Program-made: the position numbers and the translations under genes
The notes under the pieces: model-generated
Databases searched by the model: none
The model's input: the letters and a program-made list of their open reading frames with translations, nothing else
What the model was told of the DNA's origin: nothing
Origin: Pseudonocardia hierapolitana
Lineage (GTDB): Bacteria > Actinomycetota > Actinomycetes > Mycobacteriales > Pseudonocardiaceae
Assembly (NCBI RefSeq): GCF_007994075.1
Contig: NZ_VIWU01000001.1
Span: 3,472,001-3,536,000 of the forward strand
DNA: 64,000 bases
Direction: 5' to 3'
Part shown: one piece after another, positions 7,842-15,534 of the stretch
Layout: each line of letters opens with the position of its first letter
Numbering within the stretch: the stretch's first letter is position 1

Positions 7842-9242
7842 CCCGGATCGGTAGGTCTCCAGCAGGCGCAGCCACACCTCGCTCATCGTGGGGAACGCCG
7901 GCACGGCGTGCCAGAGCCGGTCCAGCGGCACCTCGCCCACGATCGCGATGGTGGCGGCGTGGATCATCTCGGCCACGTCCTGACCCACGAATGTCGCACC
8001 GACAAGAATTCCACGGGCGGTGTCGACCACGATCCGCGCCGCACCGTCGTAGTCATCGGCCTGCAGCGACGAGCCGGCGACGGCGATCGGGATGTCGACG
8101 ACCCGCACGTCGAGGCCGGCGGCGCGCGCCTGCGCCTCGGTGCGCCCCGCCGAGGCCACCTCGGGGTCGGTGAACACCACCTGCGGGACGGCGACGTGGT
8201 CGGCCGTGGCAACGTGCTCACCCCACGGCCGGCTGTCGAGCTCCTCGCCGCTCGCGCGGGCGCCGATCACCGCGCCGACGATCCGGCCCGCGTACTTGCC
8301 CTGGTGGGTGAGCAGCGCCCGACCGGTGACGTCGCCCGCGGCGTACAGCCACTGGCCCGGGACCCCCTGGACGAGCCCGCTGTCATCCACGGCGAGTGGC
8401 TTCCCCGACTCCAGGCCCAGCGCCTCCACGCCGATCGACGAGGTGTTCGGCCGGCGCCCGGTGGCCACGAGCAGCTCGTCGACGACCACGGGGCCGTCGC
8501 TCGTGCGCAGCTCGATCTGGTCGCCCGCTGGGGCCACCGACTCGAGCGACTGCTGCAGCCGAACGTCGACGCCCTCCTCCCGCATGGCGGCGGCGACCCG
8601 CTCGCCCGCGAACGGCTCCATCGCGGGCAGCAGCCGCGGACCGCGCTGCAGGAGCACGACCTGCGAACCGAGCCGCTGGAAGGCCTGCGCCATCTCGCAG
8701 CCGACCACACCACCGCCGAGCACACCCAGCCGCGGCGGGATCTCCTTGGCCGAGGTGGCCTCGCGCGAGCCCCAGGTGCGCACGCCGTCGAGGCCCGGAA
8801 CCGGCGGTGTGGTCGGAACGCTCCCCGTGCACACGACGACGGCCCGACGTGCGACGAGGGTCTCGCGCCCCGCGGGCCCGTCGACCTCGACGGCCCGCTC
8901 ACCGACGAGCCTGCCCTTGCCGCGCAGCACCCGGATCCCGGCACCGGTGGCCCACTGCACCTGGCTCTCGTCGTCCCAGTCGTGGGTGAACGAGTCGCGG
9001 CGCGCGAGCACGGCCGCCGGGTCGAAGTCGACCGTCGTGCCCGGGAGCCTCCGCACCGCGGCCACCGCGTGCCCGGTGCGCAACAGCGTCTTCGACGGGA
9101 TGCAGGCCCAGAACGAGCACTCCCCGCCGAGCAGCTCCGACTCGACGATCAGCGCCGAGAGCCCGGCGCGGACGGCGTAGTCGGCGGCGTTCTCCCCGAC
9201 CGGCCCGCCACCCAGCACGATGACATCGACATCCGCCATCAC
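7833..9242 (-). CDS. class I pyridine nucleotide-disulfide oxidoreductase (LpdA/MerA-like)
   Basis: This 469-residue FAD/NAD(P)H disulfide reductase has the FAD motif GGGPVGENAADYA at residues 11-23, the redox pair CSFWAC (C42, C47), a second Rossmann motif LGGGVVGCEMA, and a C-terminal dimerisation domain. The usual active-site HxHPT segment is altered to HAVPAFPTMSE, so classical dihydrolipoyl dehydrogenase activity is doubtful. Related proteins are annotated as NAD(P)/FAD-dependent oxidoreductases or soluble transhydrogenase-like. The GTG at 9240-9242 overlaps the upstream stop (GTGA), showing coupling to the NAD(P)-binding gene. Confidence 0.88.
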   Translation of the reverse strand: MMADVDVIVLGGGPVGENAADYAVRAGLSALIVESELLGGECSFWACIPSKTLLRTGHAVAAVRRLPGTTVDFDPAAVLARRDSFTHDWDDESQVQWATGAGIRVLRGKGRLVGERAVEVDGPAGRETLVARRAVVVCTGSVPTTPPVPGLDGVRTWGSREATSAKEIPPRLGVLGGGVVGCEMAQAFQRLGSQVVLLQRGPRLLPAMEPFAGERVAAAMREEGVDVRLQQSLESVAPAGDQIELRTSDGPVVVDELLVATGRRPNTSSIGVEALGLESGKPLAVDDSGLVQGVPGQWLYAAGDVTGRALLTHQGKYAGRIVGAVIGARASGEELDSRPWGEHVATADHVAVPQVVFTDPEVASAGRTEAQARAAGLDVRVVDIPIAVAGSSLQADDYDGAARIVVDTARGILVGATFVGQDVAEMIHAATIAIVGEVPLDRLWHAVPAFPTMSEVWLRLLETYRSGSG

Positions 9243-9898
9243 GACACCCCCGCCACGGCCTCGTGCACGTCGGTCTCCCCTTCACGTAGTTCCAGGACCT
9301 TGCCCGCGCTGCCGGGCGCGTCCAGCAGAGCGACGAGCACGGCTGCCGTATCGTCGCGGGTGACGCTGCCATGGGGCACCGGCGGAGGTGCGAGCAGCAC
9401 CCTCCCGACCCCGGGGTCGTCCGTGAGCGAACCCGGCCGCAGGATCGTCCAGTCGAGGTGGTCGGCGGCCTGGATCGCCTCCTCGGCAGCCTTCTTGGCC
9501 GCGACGTACGCCGCCCAGACCTCACCACGATCCGGCGCGGGCGGGTCGTCGACGCCCGCCGAGGACACCAGCAGGTAACGGCGCACGCCCGCGATCCGCG
9601 CCGCGTCGGCGAGCAGCACGGCCGCCGCCCGGTCGACGGTGTCCTTGCGGGCCGTCCCGCTGCCCGGCCCGGCACCCGCGGCGAACACGACGGCGTCGGC
9701 GCCCTCGAGCGCAGGGGCGAGCTCGTCCGCCCGGGCCGTCTCCAGGTCCAGGACGGCGGGCGTTGCACCTGCCCGTTCGAGGTCCGGACCGTGGGCCGGG
9801 TTGCGCACCACGCCGGTCACCACGTCCCCGCGGCCGGCGAGGAGCGCGGCCAGCCGCAGCCCGATCTTCCCGTGTCCTCCTGCGATCACCACGCGCAC
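9239..9898 (-). CDS. NAD(P)H-binding SDR/NmrA-like protein
   Basis: This 219-residue atypical short-chain dehydrogenase starts VRVVIAGGHGKIG with a GxxGxxG nucleotide motif. It has a YLLVSSAGV strand and a YVAAKKAAEE segment with the Tyr/Lys pair of SDR enzymes, as in YwnB/NmrA-like proteins. The GTG at 9896-9898 is chosen because TACCGT lies exactly 7 bases upstream (leaderless). Its stop overlaps the start of the disulfide reductase, so the two form an operon. The substrate is unknown; redox sensing or epimerase-like roles are possible. Confidence 0.85.
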   Translation of the reverse strand: MRVVIAGGHGKIGLRLAALLAGRGDVVTGVVRNPAHGPDLERAGATPAVLDLETARADELAPALEGADAVVFAAGAGPGSGTARKDTVDRAAAVLLADAARIAGVRRYLLVSSAGVDDPPAPDRGEVWAAYVAAKKAAEEAIQAADHLDWTILRPGSLTDDPGVGRVLLAPPPVPHGSVTRDDTAAVLVALLDAPGSAGKVLELREGETDVHEAVAGVS

Positions 9899-9905
9899 GT
9901 GCGGG

Positions 9906-9911
9906 ACGGTA
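9906..9911 (-). promoter_or_regulatory. leaderless -10 box (TACCGT)
   Basis: Read on the minus strand, TACCGT ends 7 bases before the GTG start at 9898. It is the clear promoter for the two-gene redox operon and supports the chosen start. Confidence 0.6.
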
Positions 9912-9950
9912 GTCCTCCAGGGGTGCCCCGCGCCCGCACCGTCCGGGGGA

Positions 9951-10529
9951 TCAGGCACGCGGGTTGCGACCGATGAGGCCGAGCAGCCGGTCCTGCAGCG
10001 GCGCGTCCTCGGGCACCGCGACCTCCGGGCCGAAGACCTCGACATCCGGCCCGAACGCGCCCGGGGTGCGGTAGGACTCCATCACCTCGGGCGGGATCGC
10101 CGAGGTCGACGCCCACAGCCGTTCGACGTCCGCCGGGTCCATCACCTCGTCCTGGCCGGTCGCGCGGGCGAGGTCCCAGCCGTGGAGGACGAGGTCGTCG
10201 CTCACCACCCGGTCGATCTGCTCGGCCACCGTCATCCGGCCGGTGGGCGTGTCGGCCTCCTGCCCGGAGAGCTCCGGGTCGGCGAGCACCTCCTCGACGA
10301 CCGCGCGAGCGGCGCGGAAGTCCGTCACCGGATCGCCCACGGTGGGCGGTAACGACCACCCGATCGGCCTCAGCATGTAGCCGTGCATCACGACGATGTG
10401 GTCCACGACGTCGCGGGCATCCCACTTCTCGCACGGGGAGGGGTTCGTCCACTGGTCGCTCCGGACGGCGGCGACCTTGGCCTCGAACGCGTCCGCGTGC
10501 CTGCGGTAGCGATCTGCGATCTCGTTCAT
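9951..10529 (-). CDS. TIGR03086-type DinB-like/mycothiol maleylpyruvate isomerase-fold protein
   Basis: This 192-residue four-helix-bundle protein begins MNEIADRYRRHADAFEAKV and contains CEKWDARDVVDHIVVMHG. Its histidine pattern is typical of metal-binding DinB-like proteins of the TIGR03086 family. Such proteins in actinobacteria can be mycothiol-dependent, but no reaction can be assigned. The ATG at 10527-10529 is preferred over an upstream in-frame start because the family begins at this point. Neighbours give no pathway hint. Confidence 0.85.
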   Translation of the reverse strand: MNEIADRYRRHADAFEAKVAAVRSDQWTNPSPCEKWDARDVVDHIVVMHGYMLRPIGWSLPPTVGDPVTDFRAARAVVEEVLADPELSGQEADTPTGRMTVAEQIDRVVSDDLVLHGWDLARATGQDEVMDPADVERLWASTSAIPPEVMESYRTPGAFGPDVEVFGPEVAVPEDAPLQDRLLGLIGRNPRA

Positions 10530-10602
10530 GCGGCAATGCTCGGATGCGGGCGGGAGGTCGTCACGCGTACCGGCCACGCGTCCGCCACCCGTGCACCACG
10601 CA

Positions 10603-11055
10603 CTACCGGCTGGGGCGCAGGGTCCAGACGACCGTCATGCGTGTGGTCTCCCGCCCCTCGCCGTCGGTGATCGTGACGTCGACGTCGAACTCGGGGCGGG
10701 TACCGGACTCGAGCTCGGCGATGACGTCCTCGGCCGGCCGCCCGAGCGCCGCGACCGCCGTCAGCGGCCCGCGGGCGATGCGCTGGTAGGCGATCTCGGA
10801 CCGGACGGGCAGCGGTGTCGCGCGCTCCATCGTCGACGCGAACGCGGCCAAGGTGACGGCGCCCGTTGCGGTCTCCCCGACGCCGAAGATCATCGCGGCG
10901 TGCGGGCCGCCGACGTGGTTGCGTAGCGCAGGGTCGTCCGGCAGGCGCAGGACCACCCGTTCGGGTGTGACCTCGACGAACTCGATCCTGACGGTGCCCA
11001 CCCACGGGACGGTCTGCTGCATCGTCGCGCCGACCCAACTCAGCTCTGTCGTCAC
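10603..11055 (-). CDS. PaaI/DUF4442-like hotdog-fold thioesterase
   Basis: This 150-residue hotdog-fold protein has the helix-containing signature NHVGGPHAAMIFGVGETATG. DUF4442/PaaI-like thioesterases hydrolyse acyl-CoA, but no substrate can be named. The GTG at 11053-11055 is chosen because TAGCAT sits 7 bases upstream (leaderless); an internal ATG (MQQTVPW) 11 codons further in is the alternative. It is divergent from the alcohol dehydrogenase gene at 11205. Confidence 0.82.
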   Translation of the reverse strand: MTTELSWVGATMQQTVPWVGTVRIEFVEVTPERVVLRLPDDPALRNHVGGPHAAMIFGVGETATGAVTLAAFASTMERATPLPVRSEIAYQRIARGPLTAVAALGRPAEDVIAELESGTRPEFDVDVTITDGEGRETTRMTVVWTLRPSR

Positions 11056-11062
11056 CCCCAAG

Positions 11063-11068
11063 ATGCTA
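11063..11068 (-). promoter_or_regulatory. leaderless -10 box (TAGCAT)
   Basis: TAGCAT on the minus strand lies 7 bases before the GTG at 11055, matching the leaderless layout seen at other genes in the window. Confidence 0.55.
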
Positions 11069-11204
11069 CTGACCAGTAACAACCTGTCCTCCTGGCGGGG
11101 CCTGATGTCCGAATTCTCGCTCTGCGGAATCGGCGTGGTTGAGATCGTCCGCGGACGGGACGTGAATCTGGAGTAGGGCAACGACGCCACGAGGAGGTGC
11201 ACGG

Positions 11205-12233
11205 GTGAAGGCCGTCCGGGTGCACGACTACCACGCCGACCCGAAGATCGACGACATCGACGAGCCGCGGCTGCAGGGCCCGCTGGATGTGATCGTGAAG
11301 GTCGGTGGGGCCGGGGTGTGCCGCACCGACCTGCACATCCTGGAAGGCCAGTGGGCGGCCGCGATGAACCCGCAGCTGCCCTACGTGATCGGGCACGAGA
11401 ACGCCGGCTGGGTGCACGCCGTGGGGGACGGGGTGACCAACGTGGCGGTCGGGGACACGGTGATCCTGCACCCGCAGCCCTCCTGCGGGTTGTGCCTGGC
11501 GTGCCGGCGGGGCAACGACATGCACTGCGCGGCCGCGTTCTTCCCCGGCCTGAGCGACAACGACGGGGGGATGGCCGAGTACCTGCGCACCACCGCCCGG
11601 GCCTGCGTGAAGCTGGACCCGGCCACCAACCCGGCGGACGTGGCGGCGCTGGCCGACGCCGGGATCACCGCCTATCACGCGGTGCGCAAGGCGGTGCCGG
11701 TGTTGTGGCCGGGCACGACGGCGGTGGTGCAGGGCGCCGGCGGGTTGGGGCACATCGGGATCCAGTGCTTGGCCGCGTTGACCGCGACCCGGATCGTGGT
11801 GGTCGACCGCAATCCGGCCGCCCTGGAGCTGGCGAGGGAGATCGGGGCCGACGAGACGGTGGTCGCGGACGGCTCGCACGTGGACGCGGTGAAGGACCTG
11901 ACCGGGGGTGAGGGGGCCACCGTGGTGTTCGACTTCGTGGCCGAGCAGGGCGCGGAGAACGACGCGTGGCAGATGGTGGCCCCGGACGGTCACCAGTACG
12001 TGATCGGTTACGGCGGGCAGTTCTCGGCGCCGACGCTGGATTTCGTGGCCGGGGAGAAGAACGTGATCGGCAACATCGTGGGCACCTACACCGACCTGGC
12101 CGAGCTGATGGTGCTGGCCCAGGCCGGGAAGGTCACCCTCCACACCAAGCAGTACCCGCTCGATGCGGCGCTGGACGCGCTGCACGACCTCGACGCCGGC
12201 CGGGTCCGCGGCCGGGCGATCCTCGTCCCGTGA
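11205..12233 (+). CDS. zinc-dependent NAD(P) alcohol dehydrogenase, propane-operon type
   Basis: This 342-residue medium-chain dehydrogenase has catalytic zinc ligands Cys39 and His64/Glu65 (GHEN). It has four structural-zinc cysteines in PSCGLCLACRRGNDMHC (94, 97, 100, 108) and the nucleotide motif GAGGLGHIGIQ near residue 178. It oxidises alcohols to aldehydes or ketones. It closely resembles the alcohol dehydrogenases that sit beside mimABCD/prmABCD propane monooxygenases. The next two genes are also members of that accessory set, yet no monooxygenase is present. GAGGAGG lies 6-12 bases before the GTG at 11205. Confidence 0.9.
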   Translation: MKAVRVHDYHADPKIDDIDEPRLQGPLDVIVKVGGAGVCRTDLHILEGQWAAAMNPQLPYVIGHENAGWVHAVGDGVTNVAVGDTVILHPQPSCGLCLACRRGNDMHCAAAFFPGLSDNDGGMAEYLRTTARACVKLDPATNPADVAALADAGITAYHAVRKAVPVLWPGTTAVVQGAGGLGHIGIQCLAALTATRIVVVDRNPAALELAREIGADETVVADGSHVDAVKDLTGGEGATVVFDFVAEQGAENDAWQMVAPDGHQYVIGYGGQFSAPTLDFVAGEKNVIGNIVGTYTDLAELMVLAQAGKVTLHTKQYPLDAALDALHDLDAGRVRGRAILVP

Positions 12234-12253
12234 GCGGAGCTCGCGGAGCGAAC
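12231..12253 (+). repeat. GAGCG-type short dispersed repeat
   Basis: The stretch begins at the adh stop codon and reads TGAGCGGAGC then TCGCGGAGCGAAC, an imperfect palindrome. A relative lies at 23367-23392. Both sit immediately after a stop codon, which suggests a short repetitive element rather than a coincidence. Confidence 0.4.
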
Positions 12254-12286
12254 AGACAACGCTGACGCGCCAAGGAGACCCACCAC

Positions 12287-13354
12287 ATGTACTCCAAGGA
12301 CGGCGAGAACTACTTCATCGTCGACTCGCACATGCACTTCTGGGACGCGAGCCCGCAGAACTGGGTGCCCGGCCGGGAGAACCTCGCGAAGGGCTGGATC
12401 GACTGCTTCTACGGCTACCACCAGCTCGGCCCGCCGGAGACGCACTGGGACTGGGAGAAGTACTGCAGGTACTCCGAAGAGGACCTGATGCACGACCTGT
12501 TCGAGGCCGGGCACGTGGACGTCGCGATCTTCCAGTCGACGTACCTGAAGTACTGGTACACGAACGGCTTCAACACCGCCGAGCGCAACCACACGCTGAC
12601 CGAGAAGCACCCGGACAGGTTCATCACCAACGGCCGGTTCGACCCGCGCGAGGGCGACGCCGGCCTGGCCCAGCTCGAGGAGGACGCCGAGCGCTACGGG
12701 TTGAAGGGCGTGAAGCTCTACACCGCGGAGTGGATCGGCGACTCCCGCGGCTACAAGCTGTCCGACCCGGAGGCGTACCGGTTCCTGGCCCGGGCCCAGG
12801 AGCTGGGCATCAAGAACATCCACGTCCACAAGGGCCCGACGATCTGGCCGCTGGACAAGGACGCCTTCGACGTCTCGGACGTCGACCACGCGGCCACCGA
12901 CTTCCCGGACCTGAACTTCATCGTCGAACACGTCGGGCTGCCGCGGATCGAGGACTTCTGCTTCATGGCCGTGCAGGAGCCCAACGTCTACGCCGGCCTC
13001 TCGGTGGTGATCGGTGGGCTGATGCACGCCCGGCCGAAGTTCTTCGCCAAGGTCATGGGCGAGCTGCTGTTCTGGGTCGGCGAGGACAAGATGACCTTCG
13101 GCAGCGACTACGGCATCTGGGAACCGAAGTGGCAGGTCGAGGGGTTCGTCGACTGGCAGATGCCCGACGACGACGCGTTCACCGACTACCCACGGCTGAC
13201 CGCGGAGGGCAAGAAGAAGATCCTCGGGCTGAACGCCGCGAAGCTCTACGACCTCCCCGTGCCGCCGGAGTGCCGGATCCGGACGTCGGCGGACGAGCAG
13301 GAGCGACCCGGCGAGCAGCTGGTCACCGACGCCGCGGCGGCCGGTTCGCCGTGA
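12287..13354 (+). CDS. amidohydrolase (Amidohydro_2) of the propane-monooxygenase accessory type
   Basis: This 355-residue TIM-barrel metal hydrolase-like protein has the metal-ligand motif DSHMHFWD at residues 13-20, a second histidine in NIHVHKGP, and a distal aspartate in TFGSDYGIWEP. Proteins of this subgroup accompany binuclear-iron propane monooxygenases (mim/prm), where they are accessory factors rather than proven hydrolases. Here it follows the alcohol dehydrogenase by 53 bases. The DUF59 gene starts inside its stop codon (GTGA). Start ATG 12287 follows CAAGGAGACC, a good ribosome site. Confidence 0.88.
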   Translation: MYSKDGENYFIVDSHMHFWDASPQNWVPGRENLAKGWIDCFYGYHQLGPPETHWDWEKYCRYSEEDLMHDLFEAGHVDVAIFQSTYLKYWYTNGFNTAERNHTLTEKHPDRFITNGRFDPREGDAGLAQLEEDAERYGLKGVKLYTAEWIGDSRGYKLSDPEAYRFLARAQELGIKNIHVHKGPTIWPLDKDAFDVSDVDHAATDFPDLNFIVEHVGLPRIEDFCFMAVQEPNVYAGLSVVIGGLMHARPKFFAKVMGELLFWVGEDKMTFGSDYGIWEPKWQVEGFVDWQMPDDDAFTDYPRLTAEGKKKILGLNAAKLYDLPVPPECRIRTSADEQERPGEQLVTDAAAAGSP

Positions 13355-14037
13355 CCGCGCCGACCACCGGGCTCGCCGCCGCGGTGTGGGCGGCGCTGGG
13401 CACGGTGCGCGACCCCGAGCTCGACGAGCCCATCACGGACCTGGAGTTCGTGTCGTCGTGCACCGTGTCCGGCGACGGGGTGGCGGCCGTGCGGCTGCGC
13501 CTGCCCACGTTCTTCTGCGCGCCCAACTTCGCCTGGCTGATGGTGGCCGACGCGCACGACGCGGTGGCCGCCGTCCCGGGCGTCACCCGCGCCGACATCG
13601 CCCTGGATGACCACTTCGTCTCGGCGACGATCAACGAGGGCGTCGCGGCGCGGGCCGGGTTCGTCGCGTCGTTCGCCGGGGAGGCCCAGGCCGAGCTGGA
13701 CGAGCTGCGCGCGGTGTTCCTGCGCAAGGCCGCACTGGCCGGGCAGGACCGGATCGCCCGCCCGCTGGTCGACGCCGGTGCCACTCCGGAACAGCTGGCC
13801 GGGGCCCGGCTCGGCGACCTGCCGCCGTCGGCGGATCTCGACCGGCTCCGGCGGCGGCGGGCCGAGGTGGGGCTGCCCCACGGTCCCGACGCCCCGCTGC
13901 TGCTGCACCCGGACGGCGCGCCGGTGACCGCCGAGCAGGTGCCGCTGCACCTGCGCAGGGCCCGGCTCACCCGGGTCGGCATCGAGGCCAACGGGCACAC
14001 CTGCCGGGACCTGCTCGGGAAGCGGTACGCGATCTAG
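13351..14037 (+). CDS. DUF59/metal-sulfur cluster assembly-like protein
   Basis: This 228-residue protein has an N-terminal DUF59 (MIP18/PaaD-like) domain: GTVRDPELDEPITDLEFV and the cysteine in LRLPTFFCAPNFAWLM. A helical C-terminal half ends NGHTCRDLLGKRYAI. In propane monooxygenase operons the same type of gene stands next to the amidohydrolase, presumably helping to assemble the diiron enzyme. Here there is no such target nearby. It overlaps the amidohydrolase stop by GTGA, and the HAD gene starts 10 bases after it. Confidence 0.85.
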   Translation: MTAPTTGLAAAVWAALGTVRDPELDEPITDLEFVSSCTVSGDGVAAVRLRLPTFFCAPNFAWLMVADAHDAVAAVPGVTRADIALDDHFVSATINEGVAARAGFVASFAGEAQAELDELRAVFLRKAALAGQDRIARPLVDAGATPEQLAGARLGDLPPSADLDRLRRRRAEVGLPHGPDAPLLLHPDGAPVTAEQVPLHLRRARLTRVGIEANGHTCRDLLGKRYAI

Positions 14038-14047
14038 GCTCGCCCGG

Positions 14048-14743
14048 ATGGACGACATCAGGGCGCTCGTTTTCGACGTGTTCGGCACGGTGGTGGACTG
14101 GCGGTCCGGGGTCGCGCGGGACGTGCGCCGCCTGCTGCCCGGGGTCGACGCCGAGGCCTTCGCCGACGCGTGGCGCGGGCGGTACGTCCCCTCCATGGAG
14201 CGCGTGCGCCGCGGCGAGCTGCCCTGGACCTCCCTCGACGAACTGCACCGCGCATCGCTGGACGAGCTGCTCGCCGAGCTCGGCCTGCCCGATGTCTCCG
14301 AGTCCGTCCGCACCGAGCTCGTGCTCGCCTGGCACCGGCTCGATCCGTGGCCGGACTCCGTCGGAGGACTCACCCGGCTCAAGGCCCGGTACGTGATCGC
14401 GTCGCTGTCCAACGGGAACGTCGCACTGCTCGTCGACATGGCCAAGCACGGCCGGCTGCCGTGGGACACGGTGCTCTCCGCCGAGCTGTTCGGGCACTAC
14501 AAGCCCGACCCCGAGGTCTACGACGGCGCCGCCCGGCTGCTCGGCCTGCCCCCGGAGCGGGTGCTGATGGTGGCCGCTCACACCAGCGACCTCGCCGCCG
14601 CCCGCGCCCGCGGCCTGCGCACCGCCTACGTCCACCGCCCTGGCGAGCACGGCCCGGTGACCGCCCCGCCCCCGAAGACGGACCCGGAGGCGGATGTGTC
14701 GGTGGCTTCCCTCCCGGAGCTGGCAACCCACCTGGGCGCCTGA
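14048..14743 (+). CDS. haloacid dehalogenase, type II-like HAD hydrolase
   Basis: This 231-residue HAD-superfamily protein has the nucleophile Asp10 in FDVFGTVVDW, SLSNGN as motif II, and a lysine in HYKPDPEVY as motif III. Type II haloacid dehalogenases use this arrangement, but many relatives are phosphatases. The usual acidic pair of motif IV reads MVAAHTSDLAAA with a single Asp, which suits dehalogenase-type members. It lies 10 bases downstream of the DUF59 gene and may share its transcript. Two repeat units follow its stop. Confidence 0.87.
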   Translation: MDDIRALVFDVFGTVVDWRSGVARDVRRLLPGVDAEAFADAWRGRYVPSMERVRRGELPWTSLDELHRASLDELLAELGLPDVSESVRTELVLAWHRLDPWPDSVGGLTRLKARYVIASLSNGNVALLVDMAKHGRLPWDTVLSAELFGHYKPDPEVYDGAARLLGLPPERVLMVAAHTSDLAAARARGLRTAYVHRPGEHGPVTAPPPKTDPEADVSVASLPELATHLGA

Positions 14744-14757
14744 CGCTCGGCTGCGCA

Positions 14758-14811
14758 TGCAGGATGGCCACCTTCACGCAACGTGGTTGCAGCATGGCCA
14801 CCTTGCTGCAA
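14758..14811. repeat. two direct copies of a 25-base REP-like element
   Basis: Copy 1 (14758-14781) reads TGCAGGATGGCCACCTT then CACGCAA. Copy 2 (14787-14811) reads TTGCAGCATGGCCACCTT then GCTGCAA. Each unit has palindromic ends (TTGCAGCA/TGCTGCAA). The same unit occurs as an inverted pair inside the ThDP gene at 42162-42216. Here it separates two convergent genes and may also act as a transcription terminator. Confidence 0.7.
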
Positions 14812-14816
14812 CCCGC

Positions 14817-15533
14817 CTATCCACCTCTGGCCAACACGACCCGGAACCTGTTCCGGAGCACGTAGCCCCCGGTTCTCGTCCGATTGGCATCGAGGCGGGC
14901 CAGGACCGCCCCACGGACCGCGTCCTCTCCCGCCCGCGCGGCCGCCGCCCGCCCGAGCCCGGACGCGAGCAACGGCGCGACCAGCGCGTCCGCGTCCGGG
15001 TAGCCGAACAGGCACTCGACCTCGTCCTCGGCGGCGACCGCCAGGCCGGCCAGCCCGACGATCTTGCGCAGGCGGCCGGGATCGGTGAGGGGAGGCGGGC
15101 CGGCGGAGGTGCGGCGGGGCGGGAGCCAGGGCGCCAACGCCTCGCCGAACGCCGCCACGTCGCACTCCTCCTCGGGCGCCCACGTCGTGACGACGACCGC
15201 CGAGCCGACCCGGGCTGCGGCGCGCAGCACGGCGAGCGGGTTCGCCACGTGCTGGAGCAGCTGCACCGCCGCGACCAGGTCGAACGGGCCCGGCGGCGGA
15301 TCGTGGGCGTCGCCGACGAGGAACTCGGCGTCGGGCACCGCGGCAGCGGCCGTCGCCACCGCGGAGCGGTCGACGTCGATGCCGACCACCCGGGCACCCC
15401 GCGCCACCGCCGCAGCGGCGAACGTCCCCGGCCCGCAGCCCAGGTCGAGCACTGTGGTGCCCGCGACGACATCGGCGATGTCGAGCACCCGGGCGTGGAG
15501 CGGGGCGCCCCAGCCCGGCGGCCCCTCGGTCAC
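14817..15533 (-). CDS. class I SAM-dependent methyltransferase
   Basis: This 238-residue methyltransferase has the SAM motif VLDLGCGPGTFAAAA near residue 30, an acidic motif VVGIDVD, and FLVGDAHDPP as motif post-II. The acceptor is not predictable. The GTG at 15531-15533 starts one base after the stop of the MetE-like gene, so the two are an operon. A Leu/Arg-rich C-terminal part could be a substrate-binding lid. Confidence 0.87.
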   Translation of the reverse strand: MTEGPPGWGAPLHARVLDIADVVAGTTVLDLGCGPGTFAAAAVARGARVVGIDVDRSAVATAAAAVPDAEFLVGDAHDPPPGPFDLVAAVQLLQHVANPLAVLRAAARVGSAVVVTTWAPEEECDVAAFGEALAPWLPPRRTSAGPPPLTDPGRLRKIVGLAGLAVAAEDEVECLFGYPDADALVAPLLASGLGRAAAARAGEDAVRGAVLARLDANRTRTGGYVLRNRFRVVLARGG

Positions 15534-15534
15534 G

